Assembly (NCBI GenBank): GCA_910584645.1
Contig: CAJUAU010000009.1
Coordinates: forward strand, 70,239 to 134,238
Direction of reading: 5' to 3'
Origin: an uncultured Eubacterium sp.
Lineage (GTDB): Bacteria > Bacillota > Clostridia > Lachnospirales > Lachnospiraceae
Length of the DNA stretch: 64,000 nucleotides
The notes beneath the pieces were generated by a model that saw nothing but the letters and a program-made list of their open reading frames with translations, was not told the origin of the DNA and ran no database searches. The translations under genes and the position numbers were made by a program. Positions 48,451 through 57,893 of this stretch are shown piece after piece; within the stretch, counting starts at the first letter, position 1; every line of letters begins with the position of its first letter.

Positions 48451-50979
48451 ATGGTTAAATATTTGTATAAGACGATCGTTCTAATGGTGTTTTTCGCTGC
48501 CGCCTTGTTTTTTTTCGGGCAGCGGCTTGAGAGTGATGTGTATGAAGAAGGGATCGTAGTAAACATGGGGAAGGAAAGCCTGCCCTATCTCACGCTGACC
48601 TCCCAGAATATAAAGATGAACCGGTTGTATGGCTACAATGGGCCGATTGAGGATAACATTGTAAGGGAATCCATAACGCCTTTGGATACCAGCAAAAAAT
48701 TAAAGATCAACATCAGCAAGGGTGAAGTAAGGCTGTCTAAACTTCATTATGATGTGGTGGACAAGTCCAATGGTGATGTCTACTATTCAGGAGATGTGAA
48801 TGCTATCGATGCCGGGATCCGGGAATTGGAGATTTTTCTTGATTATGGTTTTAAGACAAGTACAGAATACATTTTAGCCCTGACTGCTACCACAGATACG
48901 GGAAGAAAGGTTCATTATTTTACGAGATTAAAATATTATACAGAAGATTCCAGCCTATCCCAAAAGCTGCAGTTTGCCATGAAATTCCATGAGGATACCT
49001 TTAATAAATCCAAAGCAGAAGAGCTTGGACGGTATCTGGAACCAGACGGTACGGCGGCCAATGACTCACTGGCTACGGTGAATATCAAGTCAGACAGCGA
49101 TCTTGTCACATGGGGGAGATTGTCGCCGAAGAAGATTTCGGAAGCGGTTCCTATAGTAAAAGAGTATAATATGGAGACAGCATGCTTTCAGCTGAATTAT
49201 TTTGTGGAGGGAAAGACTTCTTCCGGAAAAGAGAGGTTTCGGGTGAATGAATTTTACCGGGTGCGTTATGCTTCCGGCAATAGTTATCTGTTGAATTTCG
49301 AGCGGAGTATGGAGGCGGTATTCGATCCTGGATTTACCAGTGTCCAGAAAAACCAGATCAAGATCGGCATAACCAATGAGACTGATATGGGAATTCTGGA
49401 ACATGAGAAAACACAAACCTTGTACTTTGCCAGGGGCGGTGATCTTTATCAATATGATATGGATAAAAAGAAGAACACCATCACAAAGATCTATTCTTCT
49501 TTCAGCCAGAACGCCTCTTATGAATACCAGGAGACAGGAGAGCAGGGAATCCGGCTGTTAAAGACAGATGAAGAAGGTGATCTGTATTTTGCGGTGTATG
49601 GATACTTCCCCCGGGGCCAGTACGAGGGCAAGGTGGCTATCGTTCTCTATAAATATGATCTGGGAGAGAACAAATTAAATGAACTGGTCTATCTTCCAAT
49701 GGATACGACCTATCAGCAGCTGAGACAGGACTTTAACAGCTATGGTTATGTCAGCGAGCGGAATGTTTATTATTTCATGGTGGCAAATGTGGTTTATTCT
49801 TATAATATGGAAGCCAGACGGCTCACGAAGATCGCGGAAAATGTAACAGACCAGGGATTTAAGGTGATGCGTCATAGCAACTGTTATGTGTGGTCGGACT
49901 CACTGGAAAAGGGGTATGGCGAAGAGATCACGGTCTTCCATCTGGAGACAGAGAAAAAGGTCGTTATTCCGAAAGCAGCAGAGGGAGAATATGTCCGCCT
50001 GCTGGGGGTCATCAACGATGATGTGATATATGGTTATGTGAAAAAGAAGGATATTGCAAGTACTAAAGTAGGGGAACCGCTGATACCCTGTTATAAAATG
50101 GTGATCGCTGACAACGAGGGAAATGTGTCGAAGTCTTATAGCAGAAAGAACTTGTATGTTACTGATGTCCGGGTGGAGGGGAACGTGATGACCCTGTCGA
50201 GGGTAAGGAAGGAAAAAGGCAGTGGTTTCCGTAAGATATCGGATGACAGTATTCTGAATCAGGCAGAAGAAAAAGTTCCAGCCTATTCCCTAAAGACCAG
50301 GGTCACTTCAGCCACGCTTACAGAATGGTATATCGGATTTCCGGCCACCTTTGCTATTGACACAGTTCCAGCTTATAAAGTGGCGGAAGAAGAGCTGATA
50401 ACCGGCGGGCGTTCTGTGCATCTGGATGACTTGAAAGTGCCAAAGTATTATGTATACGCCTTAGGAAAGATCACAGGAGCCTATGAGAATCCAGCAGAGG
50501 CAGTTCTTCGTGCAGATGAGCAGATGGGAGTGGTGGTTTCTGGGAGCCACAAGATCATGTGGGAGCGGAGCGGCAGCTTTCTGATGAACAGTATAGCGGG
50601 AATAGAGATGTGCCAGATCTCTAATAAGATTTCTAATCTGGCAGCATGTACCTATATGGTATTGAAAGCAAATCATTTTTCCATATCGCCACAGAAACTT
50701 TCTGCAAAGAAACAGTCTATTTACCAGATGTTTCAGCAATATATGAGTGAACCGGTGGACCTGAGCGGTGTTACTCTGGAACAGGCATTATATTTTGTGA
50801 GCAGTGATAAGTATGTGATTGGGATGACTGGAAACTCTACAGCTGTAGTTATATCTGGTTATGATACGAAGACAGTGACGGTGTATAATCCCCAGAGCGG
50901 AAAACGGGAAACTTTTAGCCGGACACAGGCGGAGGAAATGTTTAAGAATGCGGGAAACCGGTTTGTCAGTTATCTGTGA
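48451..50979 (+). CDS. Large membrane-anchored protein with degenerate C39-like domain
   Basis: 842 residues. A single N-terminal helix (about 5-23) anchors a long outer part. Residues about 25-330 look like beta-sandwich repeats. Residues about 340-580 carry YxYDM/KYDL strand repeats that suggest a beta-propeller. The last 130 residues resemble a C39-like peptidase fold: the CTYMVLKANHFSI helix region and AVVISGYDTKTVTVYNPQSG match the expected layout, but the His of the usual GHYVVV strand is Ser/Thr and the catalytic Cys is not in its normal place. It is therefore probably not a peptidase. Function unknown; no clear operon partner, although cdd follows after 52 bases. Confidence 0.72.
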   Translation: MVKYLYKTIVLMVFFAAALFFFGQRLESDVYEEGIVVNMGKESLPYLTLTSQNIKMNRLYGYNGPIEDNIVRESITPLDTSKKLKINISKGEVRLSKLHYDVVDKSNGDVYYSGDVNAIDAGIRELEIFLDYGFKTSTEYILALTATTDTGRKVHYFTRLKYYTEDSSLSQKLQFAMKFHEDTFNKSKAEELGRYLEPDGTAANDSLATVNIKSDSDLVTWGRLSPKKISEAVPIVKEYNMETACFQLNYFVEGKTSSGKERFRVNEFYRVRYASGNSYLLNFERSMEAVFDPGFTSVQKNQIKIGITNETDMGILEHEKTQTLYFARGGDLYQYDMDKKKNTITKIYSSFSQNASYEYQETGEQGIRLLKTDEEGDLYFAVYGYFPRGQYEGKVAIVLYKYDLGENKLNELVYLPMDTTYQQLRQDFNSYGYVSERNVYYFMVANVVYSYNMEARRLTKIAENVTDQGFKVMRHSNCYVWSDSLEKGYGEEITVFHLETEKKVVIPKAAEGEYVRLLGVINDDVIYGYVKKKDIASTKVGEPLIPCYKMVIADNEGNVSKSYSRKNLYVTDVRVEGNVMTLSRVRKEKGSGFRKISDDSILNQAEEKVPAYSLKTRVTSATLTEWYIGFPATFAIDTVPAYKVAEEELITGGRSVHLDDLKVPKYYVYALGKITGAYENPAEAVLRADEQMGVVVSGSHKIMWERSGSFLMNSIAGIEMCQISNKISNLAACTYMVLKANHFSISPQKLSAKKQSIYQMFQQYMSEPVDLSGVTLEQALYFVSSDKYVIGMTGNSTAVVISGYDTKTVTVYNPQSGKRETFSRTQAEEMFKNAGNRFVSYL

Positions 50980-51031
50980 TGTTTGTGCAAAAGGGATATT
51001 TTATGGCTGATTATAGAAGGAGAAATAATAT

Positions 51032-51445
51032 ATGAAGGATGAGAAGGAATTGCTTCACCAGGCGCTGGAAGCCAGGGAGAAGGCATATAGCCCCTATTCC
51101 GGTTTTGGCGTGGGGGCAGCACTTTTGACAAAAGATGGGATGGTTTATACGGGCTGCAATATAGAAAACTCTGCCTTTACCCCTACCTGTTGTGCTGAGA
51201 GGACCGCCTTTTTTAAGGCGGTCAGTGAGGGTAAGAAGGAGTTTAGCCGCATTGCTGTTGCCGGAGGATATATGGGGAAGCCTTTGGAAAGGATCGTGCC
51301 CTGCGGTGTTTGCCTGCAGGTTATGATGGAGTTTTGTGATCCCCAGGGGTTTGAGCTGGTACTGGCAGTCTCTGAAGAGGATTATGAGGTGAGGCGTCTG
51401 GCGGAGCTTCTTCCCTATGGTTTTTCACTGGCACCCACATCTTAA
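51032..51445 (+). CDS. cdd: Cytidine deaminase
   Basis: 137 residues; deaminates cytidine and deoxycytidine for pyrimidine salvage. AYSPYSGFGVGAALL is the substrate loop, the zinc site is CCAERTA with catalytic Glu plus PCGVCLQ, and GCNIENSAF binds the ribose. The second motif usually reads PCGxCRQ; here Leu replaces Arg, which also occurs in some relatives. AGAAGGAG precedes the ATG. Confidence 0.95.
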   Translation: MKDEKELLHQALEAREKAYSPYSGFGVGAALLTKDGMVYTGCNIENSAFTPTCCAERTAFFKAVSEGKKEFSRIAVAGGYMGKPLERIVPCGVCLQVMMEFCDPQGFELVLAVSEEDYEVRRLAELLPYGFSLAPTS

Positions 51446-51492
51446 GAAAAGGAAGGAGCAGAAGAGTGAAAAATAAATTTTTCGCTCGGCAG

Positions 51493-51581
51493 GTTTGTGA
51501 CTACGCGCTGCAAAGCCATAGTATGGCGTGCACAAACGTTGCTTAATGCGCAATAAAGCAAAGGTGAACAGGATTCACCTT
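51493..51581 (+). other. Nested palindrome and hairpin before the rRNA methyltransferase gene
   Basis: GTTTGTG (51493-51499) pairs with CACAAAC (51531-51537), enclosing GCCATA/TATGGC (51515-51527). AAGGTGAA/TTCACCTT (51561-51581) follows. No T tract; possibly a leader structure or a short interspersed repeat. Confidence 0.5.
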
Positions 51582-51600
51582 GCAGAAATGAGGAGAAAAA

Positions 51601-53007
51601 ATGGAATTGCCGCAGAAGTTTTGTGATGAAATGAAGCTGCTCCTGGGAGATGAGTACCCGGAGTATCTCACTTCCATGGAGGAAAAAAGAAAATATGGAC
51701 TGCGGGTTAACACGTCAAAGATTTCTGTGGAAGAATTTTTGGAGATCTGCCCCTTTGATGTAACTCCCATTCCTTACATAAATAACGGATTCTATTATGA
51801 GGACAAGGTTCAGCCGGCAAAACATCCCTACTATTTTGCCGGACTTTATTATCTGCAGGATCCCAGTGCTATGACACCGGCCTCCAGGCTTCCGGTAGAG
51901 CCTGGGGATACGGTGCTTGATCTGTGTGCTGCTCCCGGGGGAAAGGCGACGGAACTGGCGGCAAAACTAAAGGGCAGAGGCCTTCTGGTGGCAAATGACA
52001 TCAGCAGCAAGAGGGCAAAGGCACTGTTAAAAAACATAGAACTTTTTGGGGTGGAAAACAGCTTTATCGTGACGGAATATCCGGCGAAATTAAGAGAATA
52101 CTTCACAGGATTTTTCGACAAGATATTGATCGATGCGCCCTGTTCTGGAGAAGGAATGTTCCGGAAAGATCCTTCTATGATACGCGCATGGGAGCAGAAC
52201 GGCCCTGCATTTTACAGCAGGCTTCAAAGAGAAATTCTGGAACAGGCACTGCCTATGCTGAAAGACGGGGGAATGCTTTTGTATTCCACCTGTACCTTTT
52301 CTGTCATGGAGGATGAGGAGAGTGTGGAGTACCTGCTCTCCCTGGACGGAGACCTGAGGCTGGTAGAGATGGAAGGATACCATGGATTTGCCAAAGGCAG
52401 GCCGGAGCTGGCGGGAGGAGATCCTGAACTGGAAAAATGTGTCCGCATGTTTCCCCACAAATTGGATGGTGAGGGACATTTTCTTGCCCTGTGCCGGAAA
52501 GGGGAAGAGACAGAGAGCGAGAGAAAAAACGGGGAACCTATGCTCGCCGGGATAAAAAGAAGCGGTCTGAGCAGGGGGGACAGGGAGCTTTTTGAGGCGT
52601 TTACAGAAAATACCAGTAAAGAATTTGACCTGTCCCGTATCGAAAACAAAAATGGAATGCTCTACTATATGCCGGAAATACTTCCGCAGCTGCGGGGCAT
52701 TCGTTTTCTGCGGAGCGGGCTCTTTCTGGGAGAGATCAAAAAGAAGCGGTTTGAACCGAGCCAGTCTCTGGCTATGGCGCTGAGAGCAGAGGAATATCTC
52801 AAACGGGCGGAGCTCACTGCAGAGGACGAGCGGGTGCTCCGGTATTTGAAAGGGGAAACCCTGAATCTGGAAAAAGAAGACCTGACGCTGGAAGCACAGG
52901 AGGGCGGATGGATCCTGGTCTGTGTGGATGGCTATCCTCTCGGCTGGGGAAAGCTCGGGGGCAGTGTGCTGAAAAATAAGTATCATCCGGGCTGGAGGCT
53001 GATGTAG
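51601..53007 (+). CDS. rRNA m5C methyltransferase, RsmF/NOL1/NOP2/Sun family
   Basis: 468 residues; SAM-dependent methylation of cytosine C5 in rRNA. The N-terminal part has YGLRVNTSKIS, the SAM loop is LDLCAAPGGKATELA, and the two catalytic cysteines are in DAPCSGEGMFRK and YSTCTFS. After about residue 300 comes the RsmF-type C-terminal region ending with VCVDGYPLGWGKLGG, a PUA-like domain. Whether it modifies the E. coli RsmF site (C1407) or another one is not decidable here. GAGGAGAAAAA precedes the ATG. Confidence 0.92.
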   Translation: MELPQKFCDEMKLLLGDEYPEYLTSMEEKRKYGLRVNTSKISVEEFLEICPFDVTPIPYINNGFYYEDKVQPAKHPYYFAGLYYLQDPSAMTPASRLPVEPGDTVLDLCAAPGGKATELAAKLKGRGLLVANDISSKRAKALLKNIELFGVENSFIVTEYPAKLREYFTGFFDKILIDAPCSGEGMFRKDPSMIRAWEQNGPAFYSRLQREILEQALPMLKDGGMLLYSTCTFSVMEDEESVEYLLSLDGDLRLVEMEGYHGFAKGRPELAGGDPELEKCVRMFPHKLDGEGHFLALCRKGEETESERKNGEPMLAGIKRSGLSRGDRELFEAFTENTSKEFDLSRIENKNGMLYYMPEILPQLRGIRFLRSGLFLGEIKKKRFEPSQSLAMALRAEEYLKRAELTAEDERVLRYLKGETLNLEKEDLTLEAQEGGWILVCVDGYPLGWGKLGGSVLKNKYHPGWRLM

Positions 53008-53070
53008 GGATCTAAGGTTGACTTTTTAATTTTTGTTTTATAAAATAGGCATATAGGAGGTTTGGTCAGA

Positions 53071-53559
53071 ATGGAATCAAGCGAAGAATGTATAGAGATT
53101 GATGTTCAGCTGGACAAAAAGACGTTAAACCATTTCCTGCTCAGAAATAACTTTCTCCGTACTGGTGGAGTGATCGGTCTTCTCATCAGTGCGGCAGCCA
53201 TTGTAGGACTGGTGGCGTTCTGGAATTATTTTGGCGCGGCCCAGAGGATGATCCTGCTGTTTCTGGCGTTGATGTTTACAGTGATCCAGCCGGTTACACT
53301 TTTGATGAAGGGCTGGGAACAGTTAAAAAAAGGAGCTTTTCGAGAACCCTTTCATTACACTTTTACACCGGAAGGGGTTGAGGTCGTGAATATAGCCGGA
53401 ACAGCCAACGTAGAGTGGGAACAGATCCGTCGTGTTGTGGTCACGAAAGATGCCATGTATATTTATATGAATGCTGTATCGGCGCTGATCATTTCCAGGG
53501 AAGAATGTGATGGAAGGTTTACGGAGATCACAAAAATGGTCAGGGAGTATACCAAATGA
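53071..53559 (+). CDS. YcxB-like membrane protein
   Basis: 162 residues. Two hydrophobic segments (about 32-54 and 60-80) sit between an acidic N-terminus and a C-terminal beta domain with FHYTFTPEGVEVVN, WEQIRRVVVTKDAMYIYM and the last helix. This pattern fits the YcxB-like family of unknown function. ATG at 53071 has AGGAGG eight bases upstream; the TTG at 53062 overlaps that site. It overlaps tsaE by ATGA. Confidence 0.8.
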   Translation: MESSEECIEIDVQLDKKTLNHFLLRNNFLRTGGVIGLLISAAAIVGLVAFWNYFGAAQRMILLFLALMFTVIQPVTLLMKGWEQLKKGAFREPFHYTFTPEGVEVVNIAGTANVEWEQIRRVVVTKDAMYIYMNAVSALIISREECDGRFTEITKMVREYTK

Positions 53560-53996
53560 TATATGAAAGCTTTGGAGAAAAGGATACCTTTGAATTTGGC
53601 AAAAAGTTTGGTGAACAGGTGAAGTCTGGTGATGTCTGCCTGCTTCACGGAGATCTCGGCGTCGGAAAGACCGTTTTTACCAAAGGGTTTGCCCAGGGGC
53701 TCGGCATCATGGAACCGATTACGAGTCCTACATTTACGCTGATCCAGGAATATGAGGAGGGAAGGCTTCCCTTGTATCATTTTGATGTGTACCGGATCGG
53801 TGATGTGGAGGAAATGTATGACCTTGGTTTTGAGGACTATTTTTATGGGGAGGGTGTCTGTCTCATCGAGTGGGCGTCGCGCATCAAAGAGATCCTGCCC
53901 CCATCCTGTTATGAGATAACGATAGAGAAGGATCTGGAAAAAGGATTTGATTACCGCAGTATTGTGGTGAGTGGACCGGAAAGGGAGATAATGTGA
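53556..53996 (+). CDS. tsaE: tRNA t6A threonylcarbamoyladenosine ATPase TsaE
   Basis: 146 residues. The Walker A motif GDLGVGKT, the SPTFTLIQEY stretch, YHFDVYRI and EWASRI are diagnostic. TsaE drives the TsaBDE complex that adds threonylcarbamoyl to A37 of ANN-decoding tRNAs. It overlaps the YcxB-like gene upstream (ATGA) and tsaB downstream (GTGA), so the three are cotranslated. Confidence 0.97.
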   Translation: MIYESFGEKDTFEFGKKFGEQVKSGDVCLLHGDLGVGKTVFTKGFAQGLGIMEPITSPTFTLIQEYEEGRLPLYHFDVYRIGDVEEMYDLGFEDYFYGEGVCLIEWASRIKEILPPSCYEITIEKDLEKGFDYRSIVVSGPEREIM

Positions 53997-54700
53997 AAAT
54001 ATTAGGCATAGATAGTTCAGGATTAACAGCATCTGTGGCAGTCATTTCGGATGGGATCCTGACAGGAGAATATACGATTCATAATAAGAAAACCCATTCC
54101 CAGACGCTTCTGCCGATGATATCCGATATGCTTCAAATGGCAGAGATCAAGCCGGAGGAGCTGGATTGTATTGCTGTGTCAGCGGGGCCGGGATCTTTTA
54201 CCGGGCTGCGGATCGGGGCGTCTACGGCAAAGGGACTTGCATGGACACTGGGAATACCTGTGGTGCCAGTATCGTCCCTGATGGGACTGGCGGCAAATGT
54301 TACCCAGGAGGGGGCGGTGGTATGCCCTATTATGGACGCCCGGAGAAATCAGGTGTATTTTGGGATATACCGGATAACCAGGGGGCTGCCGGAGGTTCTT
54401 CTGGAGCCGGCAGCGGCTTCGGTCGAAGAGGCAGTGGCATGTGCCGGCCGAACTGGTGAAGAGGTTATATATATTGGAGACGGTGTCCCAGTATTTGAGG
54501 ACAGGATCCGCGAATTGTCCCAGGGCGGGAGCCGGTTTATGGAGCCGGTAAACCGTTATCAGAGAGGAGCCAGCGTGGCGGCGGTGGGAACCCTTTTGTT
54601 TGAGGAAGATCAATATGTGGAGGCAGGGGAATTTGCCCCGGTGTACCTTCGCAAATCCCAGGCAGAACGGGAGCGGGAGGAAGCGGAAAACCTATCCTAA
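53993..54700 (+). CDS. tsaB: tRNA t6A complex protein TsaB
   Basis: 235 residues; the actin-fold partner of TsaD. ILGIDSSGLTASVAV, the family motif SAGPGSFTGLRIG and VVPVSSL are intact. It starts with GTG inside the tsaE stop. The usual rimI does not follow; instead two other genes and rnz lie before tsaD. Confidence 0.96.
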   Translation: MKILGIDSSGLTASVAVISDGILTGEYTIHNKKTHSQTLLPMISDMLQMAEIKPEELDCIAVSAGPGSFTGLRIGASTAKGLAWTLGIPVVPVSSLMGLAANVTQEGAVVCPIMDARRNQVYFGIYRITRGLPEVLLEPAAASVEEAVACAGRTGEEVIYIGDGVPVFEDRIRELSQGGSRFMEPVNRYQRGASVAAVGTLLFEEDQYVEAGEFAPVYLRKSQAEREREEAENLS

Positions 54701-54840
54701 AAATAGCATTTTTTCATATTTTTACAAGTAGAAAACTAGCATAAAATCCGTTATAATCTTATGTATGATACACTCCGTATAGAGGGGGCGGGGAGATTAA
54801 CATACAGGGGGAGAAAAGTATTTTGAAAGATGGTGAAAAT

Positions 54841-55065
54841 ATGGAAAAAAGAAAAATCATGTGCAATAAATGCGGAAAAGAATTAATGATGAAAAATGGT
54901 ATATTACACGAAGATGGACTTTTTGTGACCAAGGAATGGGGATATTTCTCAGGAAAGGATCTACAGATTCACCAGTTCTGCCTCTGTGAATCATGTTATG
55001 ACGAATTTACAGAAAGTTTTTTTATCCCGGTGGAAAATCAGGAAAAAAAAGCGGCGATGGACTGA
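54841..55065 (+). CDS. Small zinc-ribbon-like protein
   Basis: 74 residues. Two Cys pairs (CNKC near the N-terminus and CLCESC in the second half) suggest a zinc knuckle. Aromatic residues around KEWGYFSGKD and a Phe-rich DEFTESFF follow. I do not recognise a named family. ATG at 54841 is taken, with a weak GGTGA before it; TTG at 54823 is also in frame. A TATAAT at 54752-54757 may be its -10, without a good -35. Confidence 0.68.
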   Translation: MEKRKIMCNKCGKELMMKNGILHEDGLFVTKEWGYFSGKDLQIHQFCLCESCYDEFTESFFIPVENQEKKAAMD

Positions 55066-55156
55066 TCCATATTCATACAGTGCAGCATACCATAGATCAT
55101 GAGGGTGGCCTGGCGGTGCTACCTGTCGAAAAGAAAAAAGAAGAGAGGATGAAATG

Positions 55157-55212
55157 CAGACACACTTTGTGTCTGTGCCCCGGATGATAAGGCAGACAAA
55201 CTGCCCTGGGGC
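55157..55212 (+). promoter_or_regulatory. Two-hairpin leader of rnz
   Basis: CAGACACA/TGTGTCTG (55157-55175) and GCCCC...GGCAG/CTGCC...GGGGC (55177-55212). The second one covers the only G-rich stretch before the rnz start, so it may hide the ribosome binding site. Confidence 0.55.
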
Positions 55213-55224
55213 TTGGTATGATTT

Positions 55225-56139
55225 ATGCTGGACATATGTTTGCTTGGAACTGGCGGTATGATGCCTCTTCCACACCGGGCACTGACTGCGCTGATGGCGA
55301 GATACAATGGAAGCAGCCTGCTGATCGACTGCGGTGAGGGAACACAGGTGAGTATCAGGGAGCAGGGATGGAGTTTCCATCCAATTGACGTGATCTGTAT
55401 CACTCATTTTCACGGGGACCATATCAGCGGTCTGCCAGGACTTCTGTTATCCATGGGAAATGCAGAGCGGAGCAATCCATTGACAATCATAGGACCGAAG
55501 GGACTGAAACGAATCGTTCAGTCCCTGCTTGTGATTGCCCAGGGTCTGCCTTTTGAACTTCGGTTTGTGGAAATAGAGGGGGAGGAGCAGGAATTTTATT
55601 TTGCCGGATATCATATTCGGGCTTTCAAGGTGAACCATAATGTGATATGCTATGGATATAGCCTGGAGATAAAACGAAGCGGTAAGTTTGATGTGGAGAA
55701 GGCCAGGCAGAATCATGTGCCCATGAAGGCGTGGAGCCCTCTTCAAAAAAGTGACCGGGTGGAACTGGAGGGGAAGGTTTATACTTCCGATATGGTCCTG
55801 GGACCAGGGCGAAAAGGGATCAAGGTAACTTATTGTACCGACAGCCGTCCCACGGCGCGGATCGCAGAACAGGCAGCCGGATCTGATCTGTTTATCTGTG
55901 AAGGTATGTATGGGGAGAAAGAAAAGGCGGCAAGTGCCAGGGAAAAGAAGCATATGACTTTTTACGAAGCAGCGGAGCTGGCAGCTAAAGCCGGAGTGCC
56001 GGAACTATGGCTGACTCATTACAGTCCGTCCCTAATAAGACCGGATATGTATATGGATGATGTGAGGAAAATATTTGCCAACACCATACCTGGCAAAGAC
56101 CGGATGTTCCGGGAGTTTGTATTTGAAGCAGATTCCTGA
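55225..56139 (+). CDS. rnz: Ribonuclease Z
   Basis: 304 residues; metallo-beta-lactamase-fold endonuclease that matures tRNA 3' ends, chiefly for tRNAs without encoded CCA. The zinc motif ITHFHGDHISGLPG, VNHNVICYGY, TYCTDSRPT with Asp and LTHYSPS with His are present. The three tRNA genes in this window also lack encoded CCA. The start has only a weak site (GGGGC) inside a hairpin. It ends at TGA 21 bases before the next start. Confidence 0.94.
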   Translation: MLDICLLGTGGMMPLPHRALTALMARYNGSSLLIDCGEGTQVSIREQGWSFHPIDVICITHFHGDHISGLPGLLLSMGNAERSNPLTIIGPKGLKRIVQSLLVIAQGLPFELRFVEIEGEEQEFYFAGYHIRAFKVNHNVICYGYSLEIKRSGKFDVEKARQNHVPMKAWSPLQKSDRVELEGKVYTSDMVLGPGRKGIKVTYCTDSRPTARIAEQAAGSDLFICEGMYGEKEKAASAREKKHMTFYEAAELAAKAGVPELWLTHYSPSLIRPDMYMDDVRKIFANTIPGKDRMFREFVFEADS

Positions 56140-56159
56140 TGGAGAAAGGAGGATTTGCT

Positions 56160-56804
56160 ATGCAGAGAAGAAATGTACCCACTGGCAATGATAAGCGCAG
56201 TCCGGCACAGAAGATGGCAAAGAATATGACAGTATTTGCCTTTGTGACGTGTCTGCTTGTGATCGGAGTAATCTTTGTATTCTATCAGCATAAAAAGGCA
56301 GACAAGGCAGAAAGCGGAAGTATACCATCTGCCACAGAGCTGCAGAAACTGACGGAAAAAGATCTGGAGATGGGGTATCCGGAGACACCCACAGAGGTCG
56401 TGAAGTTTTTTGCGCGGATCAATCAGTATCTTTATAATTCCGAGGGGCTGGATGATGAAACATTTGATAAGCTTCTTAACCAGCTCAGGGTGTTATACAG
56501 CAAGTCATTGCTGGATCAGAATACTCTTGAGGAGCAGAAAGAAAATTTCAAGGCAGAGCTTGCTGAGTTTCAGAAAAAGAAACGAAAGATCGCCAATTAT
56601 ACAGTGGATAAAGATAGCTCATTGAAATATCTGGATTATGACGGACAGAAATGTGCTTATATTCAGATCAGTTTTTTCTTGAGTGAGAATGGAAATTATT
56701 CCAAGGTTTTTCAGGATTATATCCTTGTAAAGGAAGAAAAACGCTGGAAGATCCTCGCTTTTAAAAAGAATGTGAGCCCAAATAAGGAAAAGAGTGAAAG
56801 CTGA
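56160..56804 (+). CDS. Single-pass membrane protein, unknown function
   Basis: 214 residues. A basic N-terminus is followed by one helix (about 24-44), then an extracytoplasmic helical region with TPTEVVKFFARINQYLY and LLNQLRVLYSKSLLDQN, and a beta domain at the end (YIQISFFLSENG, YILVKEEKRWKIL) that resembles a small cystatin/NTF2-like fold. I do not recognise a characterised family. ATG at 56160 has AAAGGAGG eight bases upstream. It lies between rnz and tsaD in the same direction, with a 23-base gap to tsaD. Confidence 0.78.
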   Translation: MQRRNVPTGNDKRSPAQKMAKNMTVFAFVTCLLVIGVIFVFYQHKKADKAESGSIPSATELQKLTEKDLEMGYPETPTEVVKFFARINQYLYNSEGLDDETFDKLLNQLRVLYSKSLLDQNTLEEQKENFKAELAEFQKKKRKIANYTVDKDSSLKYLDYDGQKCAYIQISFFLSENGNYSKVFQDYILVKEEKRWKILAFKKNVSPNKEKSES

Positions 56805-56827
56805 GCCCCGGTACCAGAGCGAAGGGG

Positions 56828-57874
56828 ATGAAGAACGGAATGGAGAATATGGAAAATAGAGATATACGGCTGCTGGCTGTGGAGAGTTCCTGTGATGAGA
56901 CCGCGGCAGCAGTGGTGTTAAATGGAAGAGAGGTTTTGTCCAATGTGATCGCCTCCCAGATCGATCTGCATAAATTATACGGAGGAGTCGTGCCGGAGAT
57001 TGCTTCCAGAAAGCATATTGAAAATATCAATCAGGTGATTGAACAGGCCCTGAAGGAAGCTGAACTGACGGTTCATGATGTAGATGGGATCTGCGTGACC
57101 TATGGTCCGGGGCTGGTGGGAGCTCTTCTGGTCGGAGTGGGAACAGCGAAAGCGATCAGCTATGCAGCTGACAAACCGCTGATCGGGGTTCATCACATAG
57201 AAGGGCATATCTCCGCCAACTACATCTGCCACAAAGATCTGGAACCGCCGTTTTTGTGCCTGGTGGTATCCGGGGGGCACAGTCATCTTGTGATCGTAAG
57301 AGATTATGGAACATATGAGATCATTGGAAGGACAAGAGATGATGCTGCGGGAGAAGCCTTTGATAAGGTGGCGCGTTCCATCGGGCTTGGATATCCCGGC
57401 GGTCCGAAGATTGATGACCTGTCTGTGCAGGGAGATCCGGAGGCGATAAAATTTCCGCGTGCTTCTGTGGAAGGGGCGCCATATGATTTTAGTTTCAGTG
57501 GAGTAAAATCAGCAGTGCTGAATTATATAAATGGTTGTAAAATGAAGGGGATAGAATATTCCCAGGCAGATATTGCCGCCTCTTTCCAGGAGGCTGTGAC
57601 GGATGTGCTGGTGGACCATACGATGCTGGCTGCAGAGAATTATGGAATCCATAAAGTGGCAATGGCAGGAGGTGTCGCCTGCAATAAAGGGCTGCGCCGG
57701 AAGATGGAAGAACAGTGTACCCGGAGAAAGTATCAATTGTACTATCCTGAGCCTGTGTTTTGTACGGACAATGCTGCCATGATCGGAGCAGCAGGTTATT
57801 ATGATTTTATAAATGGAAAGCGTGACGGCTGGGATCTGAACGCAGTTCCAGGATTAAAGCTGGGTTCAGATTAG
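56828..57874 (+). CDS. tsaD: tRNA t6A transferase TsaD
   Basis: 348 residues; catalytic subunit that transfers threonylcarbamoyl to A37 of tRNA. LAVESSCDETAAAVV at the N-terminus, the metal-binding HHIEGH, VVSGGHSHLV, GEAFDKVARSIGLGYPGGP and GGVACNKGLR are diagnostic. The start is ambiguous among ATGs at 56828, 56840 and 56849; the first has AAGGGG just upstream, the last GGAG. It is separated from tsaE-tsaB by three genes. Confidence 0.96.
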   Translation: MKNGMENMENRDIRLLAVESSCDETAAAVVLNGREVLSNVIASQIDLHKLYGGVVPEIASRKHIENINQVIEQALKEAELTVHDVDGICVTYGPGLVGALLVGVGTAKAISYAADKPLIGVHHIEGHISANYICHKDLEPPFLCLVVSGGHSHLVIVRDYGTYEIIGRTRDDAAGEAFDKVARSIGLGYPGGPKIDDLSVQGDPEAIKFPRASVEGAPYDFSFSGVKSAVLNYINGCKMKGIEYSQADIAASFQEAVTDVLVDHTMLAAENYGIHKVAMAGGVACNKGLRRKMEEQCTRRKYQLYYPEPVFCTDNAAMIGAAGYYDFINGKRDGWDLNAVPGLKLGSD

Positions 57875-57893
57875 CGCTGTCACCGGGCTAATT

